Source: Woeseiaceae bacterium (lineage in GTDB: Bacteria; Pseudomonadota; Gammaproteobacteria; Steroidobacterales; Woeseiaceae). From it: DNA of 64,000 bases. This document shows, piece by piece, positions 1 to 11,390 of this stretch (position 1 is the stretch's first letter; each line of letters opens with the position of its first letter). The stretch spans positions 1 through 64,000 of the forward strand of contig JAHEFE010000006.1 of assembly GCA_024640365.1 (NCBI GenBank). The letters are read 5' to 3'. The notes under the pieces were generated by a model, which saw only the letters and a list, made by a program, of their open reading frames with translations, was not told where the DNA came from and searched no databases. The translations under genes were made by a program, and so were the position numbers.

Positions 1-906
1 GCCGCCGTAGTGCTACCGTGGTTCATAGGATTTATGTTGGCAAATGTAAGCTGGACCCATGCCAGTGGCGCACCGGTGACAACAAGCATTATCCAGGGCG
101 GCGTCAGTCAGGACCAAAAGTGGCTGCCGGAACAGTTTCGGCCAACTCTTGACCTTTATCGCGAGGCTACACAGGCCCAGCGGAATAGCCGCTTGATAGT
201 GTGGCCTGAGGTTGCTTTGCCGACACTCGCCGATCGCGTCGAACCTTATTTGTCGATGGTTGAAATGGGTGTGCGCAATCGTGGAGCAACGCTAGTACTC
301 GGTATTCTGGAACGCGACCCTGGCAATCAAGATACCTATAACAGCGCTCTGCTATTAAACGGCGGCGAAATACAGCGTTACCGCAAGCGTCACCTGGTGC
401 CGTTTGGGGAATATTTTCCGGTTCCGGATACTGTCCGGGAGTGGATGCGATTACTGAGCCTGCCGTCCAGTGACATGACGCCGGGCGACAAAATACAACC
501 CCTGTTAAAAACAGCGGATGGGCATCAGTTGGCCGTGGCTATTTGTTACGAGGATGCTTTCGGCGGTGAACAGCTTTACGCCTTGCCTGCCGCCGATATT
601 CTGATCAACCTCAGTAATGACGCATGGTTTGGTAATTCACTCGCGCCTCACCAACATCTGGAAATCGCTCGCATGCGAGCGCTGGAAGTCGGTCGTTATT
701 CAGTACGTGCAACGAATACGGGGGTTAGCGCATTCATTGACTCGACTGGCGAGGTGCTGGCAACGGCACCGCAATTTGAGTTCGCAGTATTGAGCGCTTC
801 TATTTTACCGATGCAGGGGATGACGCCCTACGCCCGAACCGGGAACTGGCCGGTCATTTCGCTCGCCTTGCTGGTGCTGATTGCCGGTTACCGCCGGACT
901 GATTAG
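1..906 (+). CDS. lnt: Apolipoprotein N-acyltransferase, C-terminal part (5' end outside window)
   Basis: Lnt transfers the third acyl chain to the N-terminal Cys of lipoproteins at the periplasmic face of the inner membrane. The frame is open to the window edge, so only the last 301 residues are present: the end of the membrane part, then a complete nitrilase-fold catalytic domain. The triad is visible as Glu in WPEVALP, Lys in RKRHLVPFGEYFP and Cys in AICYEDAFG. Later motifs such as NLSNDAWFG and HLEIARMRALE also fit Lnt. A final hydrophobic helix (PVISLALLVLIAGY) is the usual C-terminal membrane anchor. leuS follows on the same strand after about 80 bases. The missing N-terminus is due to the window boundary and gives no evidence of a broken gene. 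Confidence 0.95.
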   Translation, partial: AAVVLPWFIGFMLANVSWTHASGAPVTTSIIQGGVSQDQKWLPEQFRPTLDLYREATQAQRNSRLIVWPEVALPTLADRVEPYLSMVEMGVRNRGATLVLGILERDPGNQDTYNSALLLNGGEIQRYRKRHLVPFGEYFPVPDTVREWMRLLSLPSSDMTPGDKIQPLLKTADGHQLAVAICYEDAFGGEQLYALPAADILINLSNDAWFGNSLAPHQHLEIARMRALEVGRYSVRATNTGVSAFIDSTGEVLATAPQFEFAVLSASILPMQGMTPYARTGNWPVISLALLVLIAGYRRTD

Positions 907-3907
<3,001 letters not shown>

Positions 3908-3929
3908 ATTTTCTATCCGGGATTTCACG

Positions 3930-4448
3930 ATGACAGCAAGCAGTGAGAGCGTAATCCCTGATGTGCAGCGCATGGCAGATCTTGCAGCCGGGGCCGCCGC
4001 AAGTTTGTTACAGCGATTTGATTTGGCGTTGCATTTGGTCAGCGATCAAAGTGCCATTCCTGGCAGTTTCTGGGGCGACGAGGAAGCGGGGGTCAGGGGG
4101 CAGGTTGTGTATGTCCGCGCCGATACGCCCGTGCATTCTTTACTACATGAATCTTGTCACGTCATTTGCATGGACCAAAGGCGGCGCGCCGCTCTTGATC
4201 GTGATGCGGGCGGTAACGACCTTGAAGAGTCTGCTGTATGTTACCTGCAGATCCTTCTGGCGGATTTTTTGCAGGGTGTCGGCAGAAACCGTTTGATGGC
4301 TGATATGGATGTCTGGGGGTATAGTTTTCGGCTGGGGAAGACGCAGGACTGGTTTGCCCATGATGCTGACGACGCACGGCGCTGGCTGATTGAGCACGAT
4401 CTGATTGATGCTGCGGGCGTGCCACAGTGGCAGTTGCGCCTGGAATAA
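3930..4448 (+). CDS. Unknown 172-aa protein with an HExxH zinc-peptidase-like motif
   Basis: I do not recognise a named family with certainty. The protein has no signal peptide or membrane segment, so it is probably cytoplasmic. A putative zinc site is visible: His73-Glu74-Ser-Cys-His77 inside LLHESCHVICMD, then a Glu pair (99-100) about 22 residues downstream in NDLEESAVCYLQ. This spacing fits a small zincin-like fold with a third Glu ligand. Two aromatic/acidic stretches (GSFWGDEEAG near the N-terminus, DMDVWGYSF near the C-terminus) may shape a pocket. It starts 22 bases after lptE and is probably in the same operon. Peptidase activity is inference only; conserved HExxH proteins can also be non-catalytic. 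Confidence 0.75.
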   Translation: MTASSESVIPDVQRMADLAAGAAASLLQRFDLALHLVSDQSAIPGSFWGDEEAGVRGQVVYVRADTPVHSLLHESCHVICMDQRRRAALDRDAGGNDLEESAVCYLQILLADFLQGVGRNRLMADMDVWGYSFRLGKTQDWFAHDADDARRWLIEHDLIDAAGVPQWQLRLE

Positions 4449-4458
4449 AGAACGAAAA

Positions 4459-4490
4459 ACCGGCGGTGGCTGGCAAAGTGCCAGGCCGGT
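4459..4490. repeat. Inverted repeat after the HExxH gene
   Basis: ACCGGC at 4459 pairs with GCCGGT ending at 4490, and an inner CTGGC/GCCAG pair makes a compact hairpin. The forward strand has an A run before it and no T run after it. On the reverse strand a T run follows, so it would look like a terminator only for leftward transcription, for which there is no gene. It may be a bidirectional stop or an mRNA-stabilising structure. Confidence 0.4.
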
Positions 4491-4530
4491 GTCCTATAGT
4501 TAACAGCTATGCCTGGTGCGGAGGGATGTG

Positions 4531-5229
4531 ATGGCGGTTCTGCGTTATGCAGTTTACTTCATTGTCCTGGCGATACTCATCGTTGTGCTGACTAAACTGG
4601 AAGTTGCCTTCCCCGGCATCTTGCAGGTAAAGACGCTCGTCGATTCCGACACCCTGTTGCGATTTATGGAATATTCGCCTTTGCAGGTCGTGCAGCTTGG
4701 CATGTTGTTTATTTGCGGTTTACTGCTGGCTCTTGTTGCACGTAACGTTCCCTCCCAAAGGCCGATTGCTTTTTTGTTTGGTGGGATTGCCTTGGCGTTC
4801 CTGATTCATGAGCTCGAATATTTTCTCGACAGCCTGATAGGCGAAAATTTCTGGTTGTTTGTACTCGCCGTGGCTCTCGCATTGATTATCGTCTATACGT
4901 TGCGTCACAAGCGCCAATTTAACATTGCATGGGGCCGGATCTGGCCTTCACCGGGAATTACGTTGTTATTTGCCGGTTGGATCGTGATCGCAATTTTTGC
5001 TTTGCTGGTTGGCCAGGAATCATTGTGGAAGGCGATACTGGAGAACGGCTATGAACCGTTGGCTAAACGCGCCGCGGAAGAATTTATGGAGCTCGCGGGT
5101 TACAGTATCTGGCTCATCGGTACGATTGAATATGCGATCCAGGCTCATGTCATATCGAGCCGGGAACCACAGACAGCAGTTGCCAAGCGTCGCGCGGGCA
5201 GGCGGCAAAATACGCGAGGCCGTTTTTGA
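4531..5229 (+). CDS. Unknown six-helix integral membrane protein
   Basis: About 232 residues with six predicted membrane segments: roughly AVYFIVLAILIVVLT, VVQLGMLFICGLLLALVA, PIAFLFGGIALAFLIHELEY, FWLFVLAVALALIIVYTL, GITLLFAGWIVIAIFALLV and a last one around SIWLIGTIEYAI. The C-terminus is short and basic (KRRAGRRQNTRGRF), so it is likely cytoplasmic by the positive-inside rule. I chose ATG 4531 because GGAGGG lies five bases upstream; GTG 4516 and GTG 4528 are alternatives in frame. A His-Glu in a membrane segment (LIHELEYFLD) and acidic residues in the last segment (EEFMEL) stand out. I do not recognise the family and propose no function. Confidence 0.75.
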   Translation: MAVLRYAVYFIVLAILIVVLTKLEVAFPGILQVKTLVDSDTLLRFMEYSPLQVVQLGMLFICGLLLALVARNVPSQRPIAFLFGGIALAFLIHELEYFLDSLIGENFWLFVLAVALALIIVYTLRHKRQFNIAWGRIWPSPGITLLFAGWIVIAIFALLVGQESLWKAILENGYEPLAKRAAEEFMELAGYSIWLIGTIEYAIQAHVISSREPQTAVAKRRAGRRQNTRGRF

Positions 5230-5323
5230 TAAATAGGGCGGATGCGACAACACTCGGCCGAGTCTTATTGCTATCATTGCCGTTTTCCAGACTCAAACTG
5301 ACGTAACGGTAGCTGATTATCAA

Positions 5324-6718
5324 ATGGCTTTAAAAATTCATGACACGTTGAGAGGCGATAAAGTCCCCTTTGAACCGCTCGTTGACGGCGAGGTGACGAT
5401 GTACCTCTGCGGGCCGACGGTTTACAACTACGCGCACATAGGTAACGCCCGACCGGCAGTTGTGTTCGACCTTCTGGCCAGGTTGCTGCGACGTGCTTAC
5501 AAGGTTACTTTCGCCCGCAATATCACCGACGTAGATGACAAGATAAATGCGGCCGCAGTCGCGTCTGGCAAGACAATCCAGGAAATAACCGGGCGCTACA
5601 TCAAGGCGTATAACGACGATATGTCGGCCCTCGGCGTATTACCGCCTGATATCGAACCGCACGCGACTCAGCACATCGCCGAGATGATTAGCATGGTCAA
5701 GTCTCTGATTGAGTCGGGCAATGCGTATGTGGCGGAAGGGCATGTTCTGTTTGATGTCAGCTCGTACGAAGATTACGGGCGCTTGTCGAAAAGAAACCTT
5801 CGGGAAATGATAGCGGGCTCACGAGTTGAGGTGGCGCCATACAAGCGCTCGCCACAGGACTTTGTGCTTTGGAAGCCATCGACTCCCGAATTGCCGGGTT
5901 GGGACTCGCCTTGGGGCAGAGGTCGGCCGGGCTGGCATCTCGAATGCTCTGCGATGGCTGAAAAGCATCTTGGCCGCACGATTGACATCCACGGCGGTGG
6001 CCTCGATCTTGTTTTTCCTCATCACGAAAATGAATTGGCGCAAAGCCGTTGCGCCCATAACGGCGAGCCATTCGCGCGCTACTGGATGCATAACGGTTTT
6101 CTCAGTATGGACAGCACCAAGATGTCCAAGTCATTGGGCAATGTGTTGCTGGTGCACGAATTACTTGAGTCTGTTCCGGGCGAGGTCATACGCCTAGCAT
6201 TATTGAGTGCGCATTATCGGCAACCACTCGACTGGTCGGGCGATACCCTGACGTCAGCACGGCGCATGCTTGATCGACTTTACGGCGCCGTACGGGATGT
6301 CGATATCGGCGCGTCTGAAAGATCTAATGCGGTACCACTGCCGGCTGTCATTGAAGCGCTGGAGGACGATCTGAACTCGCCGAAAGCGATGGCGGAGATG
6401 TTCAGCGCAGCGAAGGAACTGAACAAAAGTACGGATGCTGCCGATCGCAAGGCTCTGGCGGCCAGTTTGCTGGCAGCGGGTGATGTGTTGGGTTTGCTGC
6501 AGTGGTCCGTTGAAGAATGGTTTGCCGGCGCCAGCTCAGATGGCATGTCTGCCGATGAAATTGAGGCACTGCTCGTGGAGCGCGAAGAAGCGCGCGCAGG
6601 GCGTGATTTCGCGCGGGCGGATGCTATTCGAGACGAGTTGGCGGCCGCCGGTGTAACAATCGAAGACAGCGCGGAAGGCACTCGCTGGCGCCGCGTCGAG
6701 AAGGATCAAGATGAATGA
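5324..6718 (+). CDS. cysS: Cysteinyl-tRNA synthetase
   Basis: Class I synthetase that charges tRNA-Cys. Length (464) matches the family. The first signature is HIGN at residues 38-41 within [11 protein letters not shown], next to the zinc ligand Cys29 in LCGPTVY. Other zinc-site residues lie in WHLECSAMA and in the [11 protein letters not shown] motif. KMSKS is intact (KMSKSLGN, Lys at about 266). The C-terminal region with [15 protein letters not shown] and DSAEGTRWR is typical of CysRS. sufE follows with an 8-base overlap, so a cysteine-charging enzyme is tied to a cysteine-derived sulfur transfer gene. That pairing may be only positional. Confidence 0.98.
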   Translation: MALKIHDTLRGDKVPFEPLVDGEVTMYLCGPTVYNYAHIGNARPAVVFDLLARLLRRAYKVTFARNITDVDDKINAAAVASGKTIQEITGRYIKAYNDDMSALGVLPPDIEPHATQHIAEMISMVKSLIESGNAYVAEGHVLFDVSSYEDYGRLSKRNLREMIAGSRVEVAPYKRSPQDFVLWKPSTPELPGWDSPWGRGRPGWHLECSAMAEKHLGRTIDIHGGGLDLVFPHHENELAQSRCAHNGEPFARYWMHNGFLSMDSTKMSKSLGNVLLVHELLESVPGEVIRLALLSAHYRQPLDWSGDTLTSARRMLDRLYGAVRDVDIGASERSNAVPLPAVIEALEDDLNSPKAMAEMFSAAKELNKSTDAADRKALAASLLAAGDVLGLLQWSVEEWFAGASSDGMSADEIEALLVEREEARAGRDFARADAIRDELAAAGVTIEDSAEGTRWRRVEKDQDE

Positions 6719-7130
6719 GGTTGAACAGGCTCAAGAAGAGCTTGTCGAGGAATTCAGTTTCTTTGATAACTGGATGGATCGTTATCAATACTTGATCGAT
6801 CTTGGCCGGCGCTTGCCTGAGTTTCCGGATGCAGCGCGGATTGATAAGAACAAGTTGAAAGGCTGTCAGTCGCAGGTATGGATTACCGCGAAAAAAGTTA
6901 ACGGGCGCATCCAATTCCAGGCGATAAGTGATGCCGCGATTGTATCCGGGTTGATTGCTGTCTTGCTTCGTATTTATAGTGGCAGGCGCGCCGAAGATAT
7001 CGTCAATACGCCGGCAGATTTTGCCGCTGCCATCGGTCTTGAGCAGCACTTGAGCCCTACTCGCAGTAACGGCCTTGCCGCGATGCTCCATGCCATTAAA
7101 TCTTTTGCGGCGGAGTCGCTCGAAGAGTGA
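6711..7130 (+). CDS. sufE: SufE-family cysteine desulfuration protein
   Basis: SufE accepts the persulfide sulfur from a SufS-type cysteine desulfurase and passes it on for Fe-S cluster assembly in the cytoplasm. The 139-residue length fits. The sulfur-acceptor Cys is Cys52 in [10 protein letters not shown], corresponding to Cys51 of E. coli SufE. The C-terminal motif [22 protein letters not shown] is also typical. No sufS or sufBCD lies in this window, so the partner desulfurase must be elsewhere. The gene could equally be a CsdE paralogue; sequence alone does not separate them confidently. It overlaps cysS upstream and yidD downstream. Confidence 0.93.
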   Translation: MNEVEQAQEELVEEFSFFDNWMDRYQYLIDLGRRLPEFPDAARIDKNKLKGCQSQVWITAKKVNGRIQFQAISDAAIVSGLIAVLLRIYSGRRAEDIVNTPADFAAAIGLEQHLSPTRSNGLAAMLHAIKSFAAESLEE

Positions 7131-7396
7131 AACAGCGCTTGCGCCATATTTTCGCGTGGCCCTTAATTTTGCTGGTTCGGTTTTACCGTTACGCGATATC
7201 GCCCCTATTGGGCGCTAACTGTCGCTATGAGCCTACGTGCTCGGCGTATGCTGAGGAGGCGCTGCGTCGCCATGGTGTGTTGCACGGTGGGTGGCTTGCG
7301 CTCAAGCGCATCTCTCGCTGCCATCCGTGGGGTGGATCGGGTTATGACCCAGTCCCTCCGGCAAATCAAGCAGAAGTTGGCAGCGACAAAGACTGA
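7127..7396 (+). CDS. yidD: Membrane protein insertion efficiency factor YidD
   Basis: Small (89 aa) amphipathic protein associated with the inner membrane that assists YidC-dependent insertion. The full family signature is present: [25 protein letters not shown] split across residues 20-45, then the [16 protein letters not shown] end, with the three conserved Cys. Translation probably starts at GTG 7127, overlapping the sufE stop codon by GTGA, which suggests coupling. In most bacteria yidD sits between rnpA and yidC at the rpmH locus. Here it is next to sufE, so the gene has been moved or is a second copy. Confidence 0.95.
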   Translation: MKQRLRHIFAWPLILLVRFYRYAISPLLGANCRYEPTCSAYAEEALRRHGVLHGGWLALKRISRCHPWGGSGYDPVPPANQAEVGSDKD

Positions 7397-7399
7397 GTA

Positions 7400-8440
7400 A
7401 TGTTCGGTATTCGTGAACTCATTGCAGAACTCCTCTACCCGTTTCGGGACATTGCCATTTTATTGGCGATGGTCGTGTTTGCTGCCTTATTTTCATTATC
7501 GGTGTGGGCGGGGCTGTTTGGGTTGTGGCTGCTTTTGGCAATAATCCCCGCTTTTTTTCAATATTTATTAATAGTCGTGGAAGCGCGAGCTGCGGGCAAA
7601 GAGGTACCGGCGGCTGGCGTCGAGTTATTTAGCTGGGTGCAAAATCTGTGGGGCCTGTTTCCGTTGGTATTGATCGGTGCCGCCGTTGTCACGGTCTACC
7701 TGCTGGTAACGGCTGATCAGTATTATTTCGCCGGCATGGCTGCGGCGTTGATATTCATGGCATTGCCCGCTTCACTTGCAGTCCTGGCAATTACCCATAG
7801 TCCCGTTGAGTGCTTGCGGCCGACGCGACTTTGGTTGGTAGCCAGGGGCTGGGGGCCGTACTATCTGCTTGTCTTGGCTGTATCGCTAGTCGCAGTAACG
7901 ATTCTTTACCTGGTAATCGAAGCTGGCTTACCAATTTTCTATACAACGCTGGCGATTTTGTATGGATTGTTGCTGCAGGCGAGCGTTAGTGGACACGCGT
8001 TGGCTAAACAGGGAACGTCAATAGAATTGTCAATTCCCGATCCAGTATTGCCGGATGAATCTGAATTGCTAGAACGGGCCAAACGAGATCGCACGATTAT
8101 TTTGAATCACGCGTACGGAATGGTTAGTCGTGGCAATCGTGCTGGTGGCGTGCGGCATGTATTGGATGCGATATCAGACAGTTCCGACCAGGTTGAAGAC
8201 TACCGCTGGTTCTTTGCCGAGATGTTGCGTTGGGATTCCAGCGACGCGGCGTTACTCGTTGCGCAAAAATTTATTTCCCTGCTGTTGATCGAGGGCCTGG
8301 ATCAGGAAGCTGCAAAAATGATTGTTCGCTGTCGGTATGTGAATCCCGATTTCAAATTGCTCGTAGAAGATCGGCAATTAGCTCGCCGAATGGCGGAACG
8401 CTTGCATGATCCGGAACTTGTGGAGTGGTTGTCGTCTTGA
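7400..8440 (+). CDS. Unknown membrane protein with a soluble helical C-terminal domain
   Basis: 346 residues. The first 200 contain about six membrane segments: two around residues 18-62, then LFPLVLIGAAVVTVYLLV, FAGMAAALIFMALPASLAVLAI, YYLLVLAVSLVAVTILYLVI and FYTTLAILYGLLLQASV. Residues 210-346 are soluble, helical and charged, with a TPR-like feel (GMVSRGNRAGGVRHVLDAI, then YRWFFAEMLRWDSSDAALLVAQ), though I cannot confirm a TPR fold. It starts three bases after yidD and is probably in the same transcript. I do not recognise the family. A role in membrane protein handling beside yidD would be speculation. Confidence 0.75.
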   Translation: MFGIRELIAELLYPFRDIAILLAMVVFAALFSLSVWAGLFGLWLLLAIIPAFFQYLLIVVEARAAGKEVPAAGVELFSWVQNLWGLFPLVLIGAAVVTVYLLVTADQYYFAGMAAALIFMALPASLAVLAITHSPVECLRPTRLWLVARGWGPYYLLVLAVSLVAVTILYLVIEAGLPIFYTTLAILYGLLLQASVSGHALAKQGTSIELSIPDPVLPDESELLERAKRDRTIILNHAYGMVSRGNRAGGVRHVLDAISDSSDQVEDYRWFFAEMLRWDSSDAALLVAQKFISLLLIEGLDQEAAKMIVRCRYVNPDFKLLVEDRQLARRMAERLHDPELVEWLSS

Positions 8441-8441
8441 G

Positions 8442-8852
8442 TCAGGAGGCTTGCGGATTATGCGGTACGGAGCAGGACGCCTGTCGAGTATTGATAAAAT
8501 GTGCGACAGCGAGGGTAACGGCACCGAGTAACGTAAAGCTGCGGTCGGCAGCGAGTCCGTACAGATCGTGAGCGTAAGTGCCGCCAAATATCAGGAGCAA
8601 CATGCCGGGCACTCCAATGCCCCAGACCAGCACGTTATGGTGTTTGTGGAAACCCAGACTTAATGCGACAAGGCTGACAGGCAGCACGATCCATAACATT
8701 TCGGCATGAAAGTGATCGCCGCTGACGGTGGATAGAAATGGCAACCCGGCGACGATGAATGGTAGCGCCAGGCAATGCACCAGGCACAGGCCAGACAGGG
8801 TGACTGCCGTCACGTCGAGTGCATTGCGCGATTTTCTGGAACTGTCATTCAT
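8442..8852 (-). CDS. MerC-like small membrane protein
   Basis: 136 residues with four predicted membrane helices. The first contains the Cys-containing signature GLCLVHCLALPFI seen in MerC-domain proteins, which carry mercuric ions across the inner membrane in mer operons. The usual second Cys pair is not obvious; one Cys occurs near the C-terminus (RQASCSVPH), preceded by an extended tail. No merA, merT, merP or merR lies nearby, so this is one of the stand-alone chromosomal MerC-domain proteins whose substrate is unknown. It runs opposite to its neighbours, with its stop one base from the end of the preceding membrane gene. The family call is good; mercury transport is not supported by context. 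Confidence 0.82.
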   Translation of the reverse strand: MNDSSRKSRNALDVTAVTLSGLCLVHCLALPFIVAGLPFLSTVSGDHFHAEMLWIVLPVSLVALSLGFHKHHNVLVWGIGVPGMLLLIFGGTYAHDLYGLAADRSFTLLGAVTLAVAHFINTRQASCSVPHNPQAS

Positions 8853-9004
8853 TGCGGCTAAAAGCTAAGCTTCTCGGAGACATTAAGTAGGTTGGCAGCG
8901 GCTGTTCAGGGAATTCGCAGTCGCTCATTGAAATAAAAGGATATAACATAACAAAATGCCACGCAAGGCATTGTTTATCCGTGAATTGAAGAGATTGGAG
9001 CCCA

Positions 9005-9259
9005 ATGGACAAGCGACTTCTGGATATCATTTGCTGCCCGGTAACCCATAAGGGTCTGGTGTTGGCGCGCGCTGATCAGTTGAAAAAGATCAACCAGGCC
9101 ATCAAAGAGGGAAAATTGGTCAATCGGGATGGGGCAATTATGGAGCATCCACTGAAAGAGGCGCTGCTTACTGATGACGGCAAAATATTGTATCCCGTGA
9201 ATGATGGAATTCCCGTTTTACTGGAAGGCGAGTCGGTGGGACTCGGGAGCATAATCTAG
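9005..9259 (+). CDS. Trm112-family protein (UPF0434-like)
   Basis: 84 residues. The N-terminus LLDIICCPVTHKGLVLA and the C-terminal YPVNDGIPVLLEGE are the hallmarks of the bacterial Trm112-like family (E. coli YcaR group), relatives of the eukaryotic methyltransferase activator. This version lacks the classical CPxC pair, having CCPVTHKG, and carries a central insert of about 20 residues, like the longer forms I recall from Xanthomonas relatives. It may therefore not bind zinc like the short forms. It sits just upstream of holA on the same strand. No methyltransferase partner is adjacent. Confidence 0.88.
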   Translation: MDKRLLDIICCPVTHKGLVLARADQLKKINQAIKEGKLVNRDGAIMEHPLKEALLTDDGKILYPVNDGIPVLLEGESVGLGSII

Positions 9260-9333
9260 GTTCGGATTGCTAGGGTCGTTGCCTGCAGGACCCTCACGCA
9301 TCATTTCAACTCGCTTTACGGGTCTACAGTCGT

Positions 9334-10365
9334 TTGAAAATTCACGCAAATCAACTTTCCGCACACCTGCAAAAGCCGGTTTTGCCTTGCTACCTGGTTA
9401 GTGGGGATGAGCCATTGCTGGTGCAGGAGGCGCTCGATGCGATTCGCGCCGCGGCCCGCAAGCAGGGGTTTACAGAACGTGACCTGCACATCACGGGACC
9501 AGGATTTGACTGGCGCCAGATGCAAGGCGGTAGCGCCAATATGTCGTTATTTGCAGAGCGGCGCATTTTTGAGTTGCGCATGCCCTCCGCAAAACCGGGT
9601 AAGGAAGGCGGAGCTGCCATCGTTGACCTGGTAGGTAACGCGGGTCCCGATATGCTCTTGCTGGTGGTTGCGCCCAAGCTGGATAAAGCGTCGCAATCTA
9701 CTGCGTGGGTAAAGGCTCTTGATGCGCGGGGCGGCCAGATTCAGGTATGGCCGATTGATCAGCGGGAACTTCCCGGCTGGATTGCCGGGCGCATGCGTAA
9801 CCGGGGATTGGATCCGGAGCCGGACGCGGTACGCATGATCGCTGATCGAATTGAGGGAAATTTGCTGGCGGCCCAGCAAGAAATTGAAAAGCTTCACTTG
9901 CTGTTGGGCAAGGAAAACGAACGGGTAAATATTACAGCGGAGCACGTCAGTCGCGCCGTGGTTAACAGCAGCCGTTACGATGTTTACAAGCTGGTTGATG
10001 CAGCGGTTAGTGGCAATGCGCAGCGGGCATTAAGAATTCTTGGTGGCTTGCATAACGAAGGTGTTGAACCGGTTATTGTTGCGTGGGCGCTTACTCGTGA
10101 GTTGCGTATGCTGGCTGGCCTTGCCGATAGTCTGGAGGCAGGTGCCGAAGCGGGTAATGCCATGCGCAAATGCGGTGTTTGGCAAAATCGACAAGGTATT
10201 GTGCGCACCTGTGTTACCCGTCACACGGTGAAAAGCCTGCAGAAATTATTGCAATCCGCCGGCCGCACCGATGCCGCTGCGAAGGGTCAGTTGGGTGGGG
10301 ATCCTTGGCAACTGGCAATGGATACGGTATTAGGCCTCGCGGCCGATTCGGCGTGCGCAGCATGA
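9334..10365 (+). CDS. holA: DNA polymerase III delta subunit
   Basis: Delta is the wrench of the clamp loader that opens the beta sliding clamp. The 343-residue length is right. The start is most likely TTG 9334, giving MKIHANQLSAHLQK; the LPCYLVSGDEPLLVQEALDAI motif follows as in HolA. The central segment YDVYKLVDAAVSGNAQRALRILGGL and LTRELRMLAGL are typical. Its TGA overlaps the ATG of nadD, a conserved junction. In E. coli holA follows lptE directly; here eight genes lie between them. Confidence 0.95.
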   Translation: MKIHANQLSAHLQKPVLPCYLVSGDEPLLVQEALDAIRAAARKQGFTERDLHITGPGFDWRQMQGGSANMSLFAERRIFELRMPSAKPGKEGGAAIVDLVGNAGPDMLLLVVAPKLDKASQSTAWVKALDARGGQIQVWPIDQRELPGWIAGRMRNRGLDPEPDAVRMIADRIEGNLLAAQQEIEKLHLLLGKENERVNITAEHVSRAVVNSSRYDVYKLVDAAVSGNAQRALRILGGLHNEGVEPVIVAWALTRELRMLAGLADSLEAGAEAGNAMRKCGVWQNRQGIVRTCVTRHTVKSLQKLLQSAGRTDAAAKGQLGGDPWQLAMDTVLGLAADSACAA

Positions 10366-11003
10366 AATCCATTGGCATTTTTGGCGGAACGTTTGACCCT
10401 ATCCATTACGGTCATCTACGCACCGGGTTCGAGTTGCTTCAGGCTCTTGATTTGAGCGAGGTGCGCTTCATGCCAAGCGGCGAGCCGCCACACAGAAACA
10501 AGCCGCGGGCAAGCGCCGAGCAGCGGCTGGCGATGGTGCAATTGGCGACCGAGTCACAGGAAGGCTTTACTGTCGACGCGCGCGAGCAACAGAGGACGGG
10601 ACCCTCGTACTCGGTAGATACACTGCGTGAGCTGCGTCTGGAAAATCCTGATGATTCGCTCTGTCTGATAGTCGGTATGGATGCTTTTTTGGGTCTGCCG
10701 AAGTGGCATCAGCAGCGCGAGTTATTGCGGCTGGCCCACATCATCGTGGCTCATCGGCCAGGCTGGAAAGCCCCCGTGGATGGACCACTGGGCGAATTGC
10801 TGGCGAGACATGGCAGTTCGAGTATGCAGGCATTGTCGGAGACAACCTGCGACAGAATTTACATACATGAAGTTACGCAGCTGGAAATATCATCAACTGA
10901 TATTCGTGAGCTGGTGGCGGCGGGCCGCGACCCGCGATTCCTGATGCCTGATAGTGTGCGTGCGTTGATACAGACGACCGGGTGCTATCGCGGTGTCGAA
11001 TGA
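10362..11003 (+). CDS. nadD: Nicotinate-nucleotide adenylyltransferase
   Basis: NadD converts nicotinate mononucleotide and ATP to deamido-NAD in NAD synthesis. With the ATG at 10362 the product has 213 residues, the family length. The frame is open further upstream but that part overlaps holA. The nucleotidyltransferase motif GIFGGTFDPIHYGHLR is at the N-terminus and the ISSTDIR motif near the C-terminus. The ATGA overlap with holA supports translational coupling. rsfS and rlmH follow, as in many gammaproteobacteria. Confidence 0.96.
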   Translation: MKSIGIFGGTFDPIHYGHLRTGFELLQALDLSEVRFMPSGEPPHRNKPRASAEQRLAMVQLATESQEGFTVDAREQQRTGPSYSVDTLRELRLENPDDSLCLIVGMDAFLGLPKWHQQRELLRLAHIIVAHRPGWKAPVDGPLGELLARHGSSSMQALSETTCDRIYIHEVTQLEISSTDIRELVAAGRDPRFLMPDSVRALIQTTGCYRGVE

Positions 11004-11036
11004 TTACAGATAACACAGAAATAATGGAACCAGTTA

Positions 11037-11387
11037 ATGGACAGTGAGCAGCTAAAAGAACTGATCGTAAAAGCATTGGAAGACGTTAAAGGCAAAGATA
11101 TCGTAACGCTGGATGTCAGGCGCATGACGCCGCTAACGGATTACATGGTCGTGGCAAGCGGGACTTCGAGTCGTCATGTCAAAGCACTTGCTGATGCGGT
11201 TGCCGACAAATGCAAGGAAGCTGGTCGCCGTCCCCTGGGCATTGAGGGCGTTGAGGGCGGCGAGTGGGTTTTGGTTGATATGCAGGATGCGCTGGTGCAT
11301 GTAATGCTGCCTAAAGTAAGGGAGTTCTATAATCTCGAGAAACTTTGGTCGATCAGCCCGTCAGGCAGGAAATCGGCAAAGGAATAA
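11037..11387 (+). CDS. rsfS: Ribosomal silencing factor RsfS
   Basis: RsfS binds ribosomal protein uL14 and blocks subunit joining when nutrients are scarce. The 116-residue length matches. The signature runs from [21 protein letters not shown] through [21 protein letters not shown] to FYNLEKLW. It sits between nadD and rlmH, the usual position. Confidence 0.96.
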   Translation: MDSEQLKELIVKALEDVKGKDIVTLDVRRMTPLTDYMVVASGTSSRHVKALADAVADKCKEAGRRPLGIEGVEGGEWVLVDMQDALVHVMLPKVREFYNLEKLWSISPSGRKSAKE

Positions 11388-11390
11388 CAC

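Noticed and set aside
6280-6681. Reverse Ser/Ala-rich ORF inside cysS
   Set aside because: Antisense shadow of the conserved CysRS C-terminal region.
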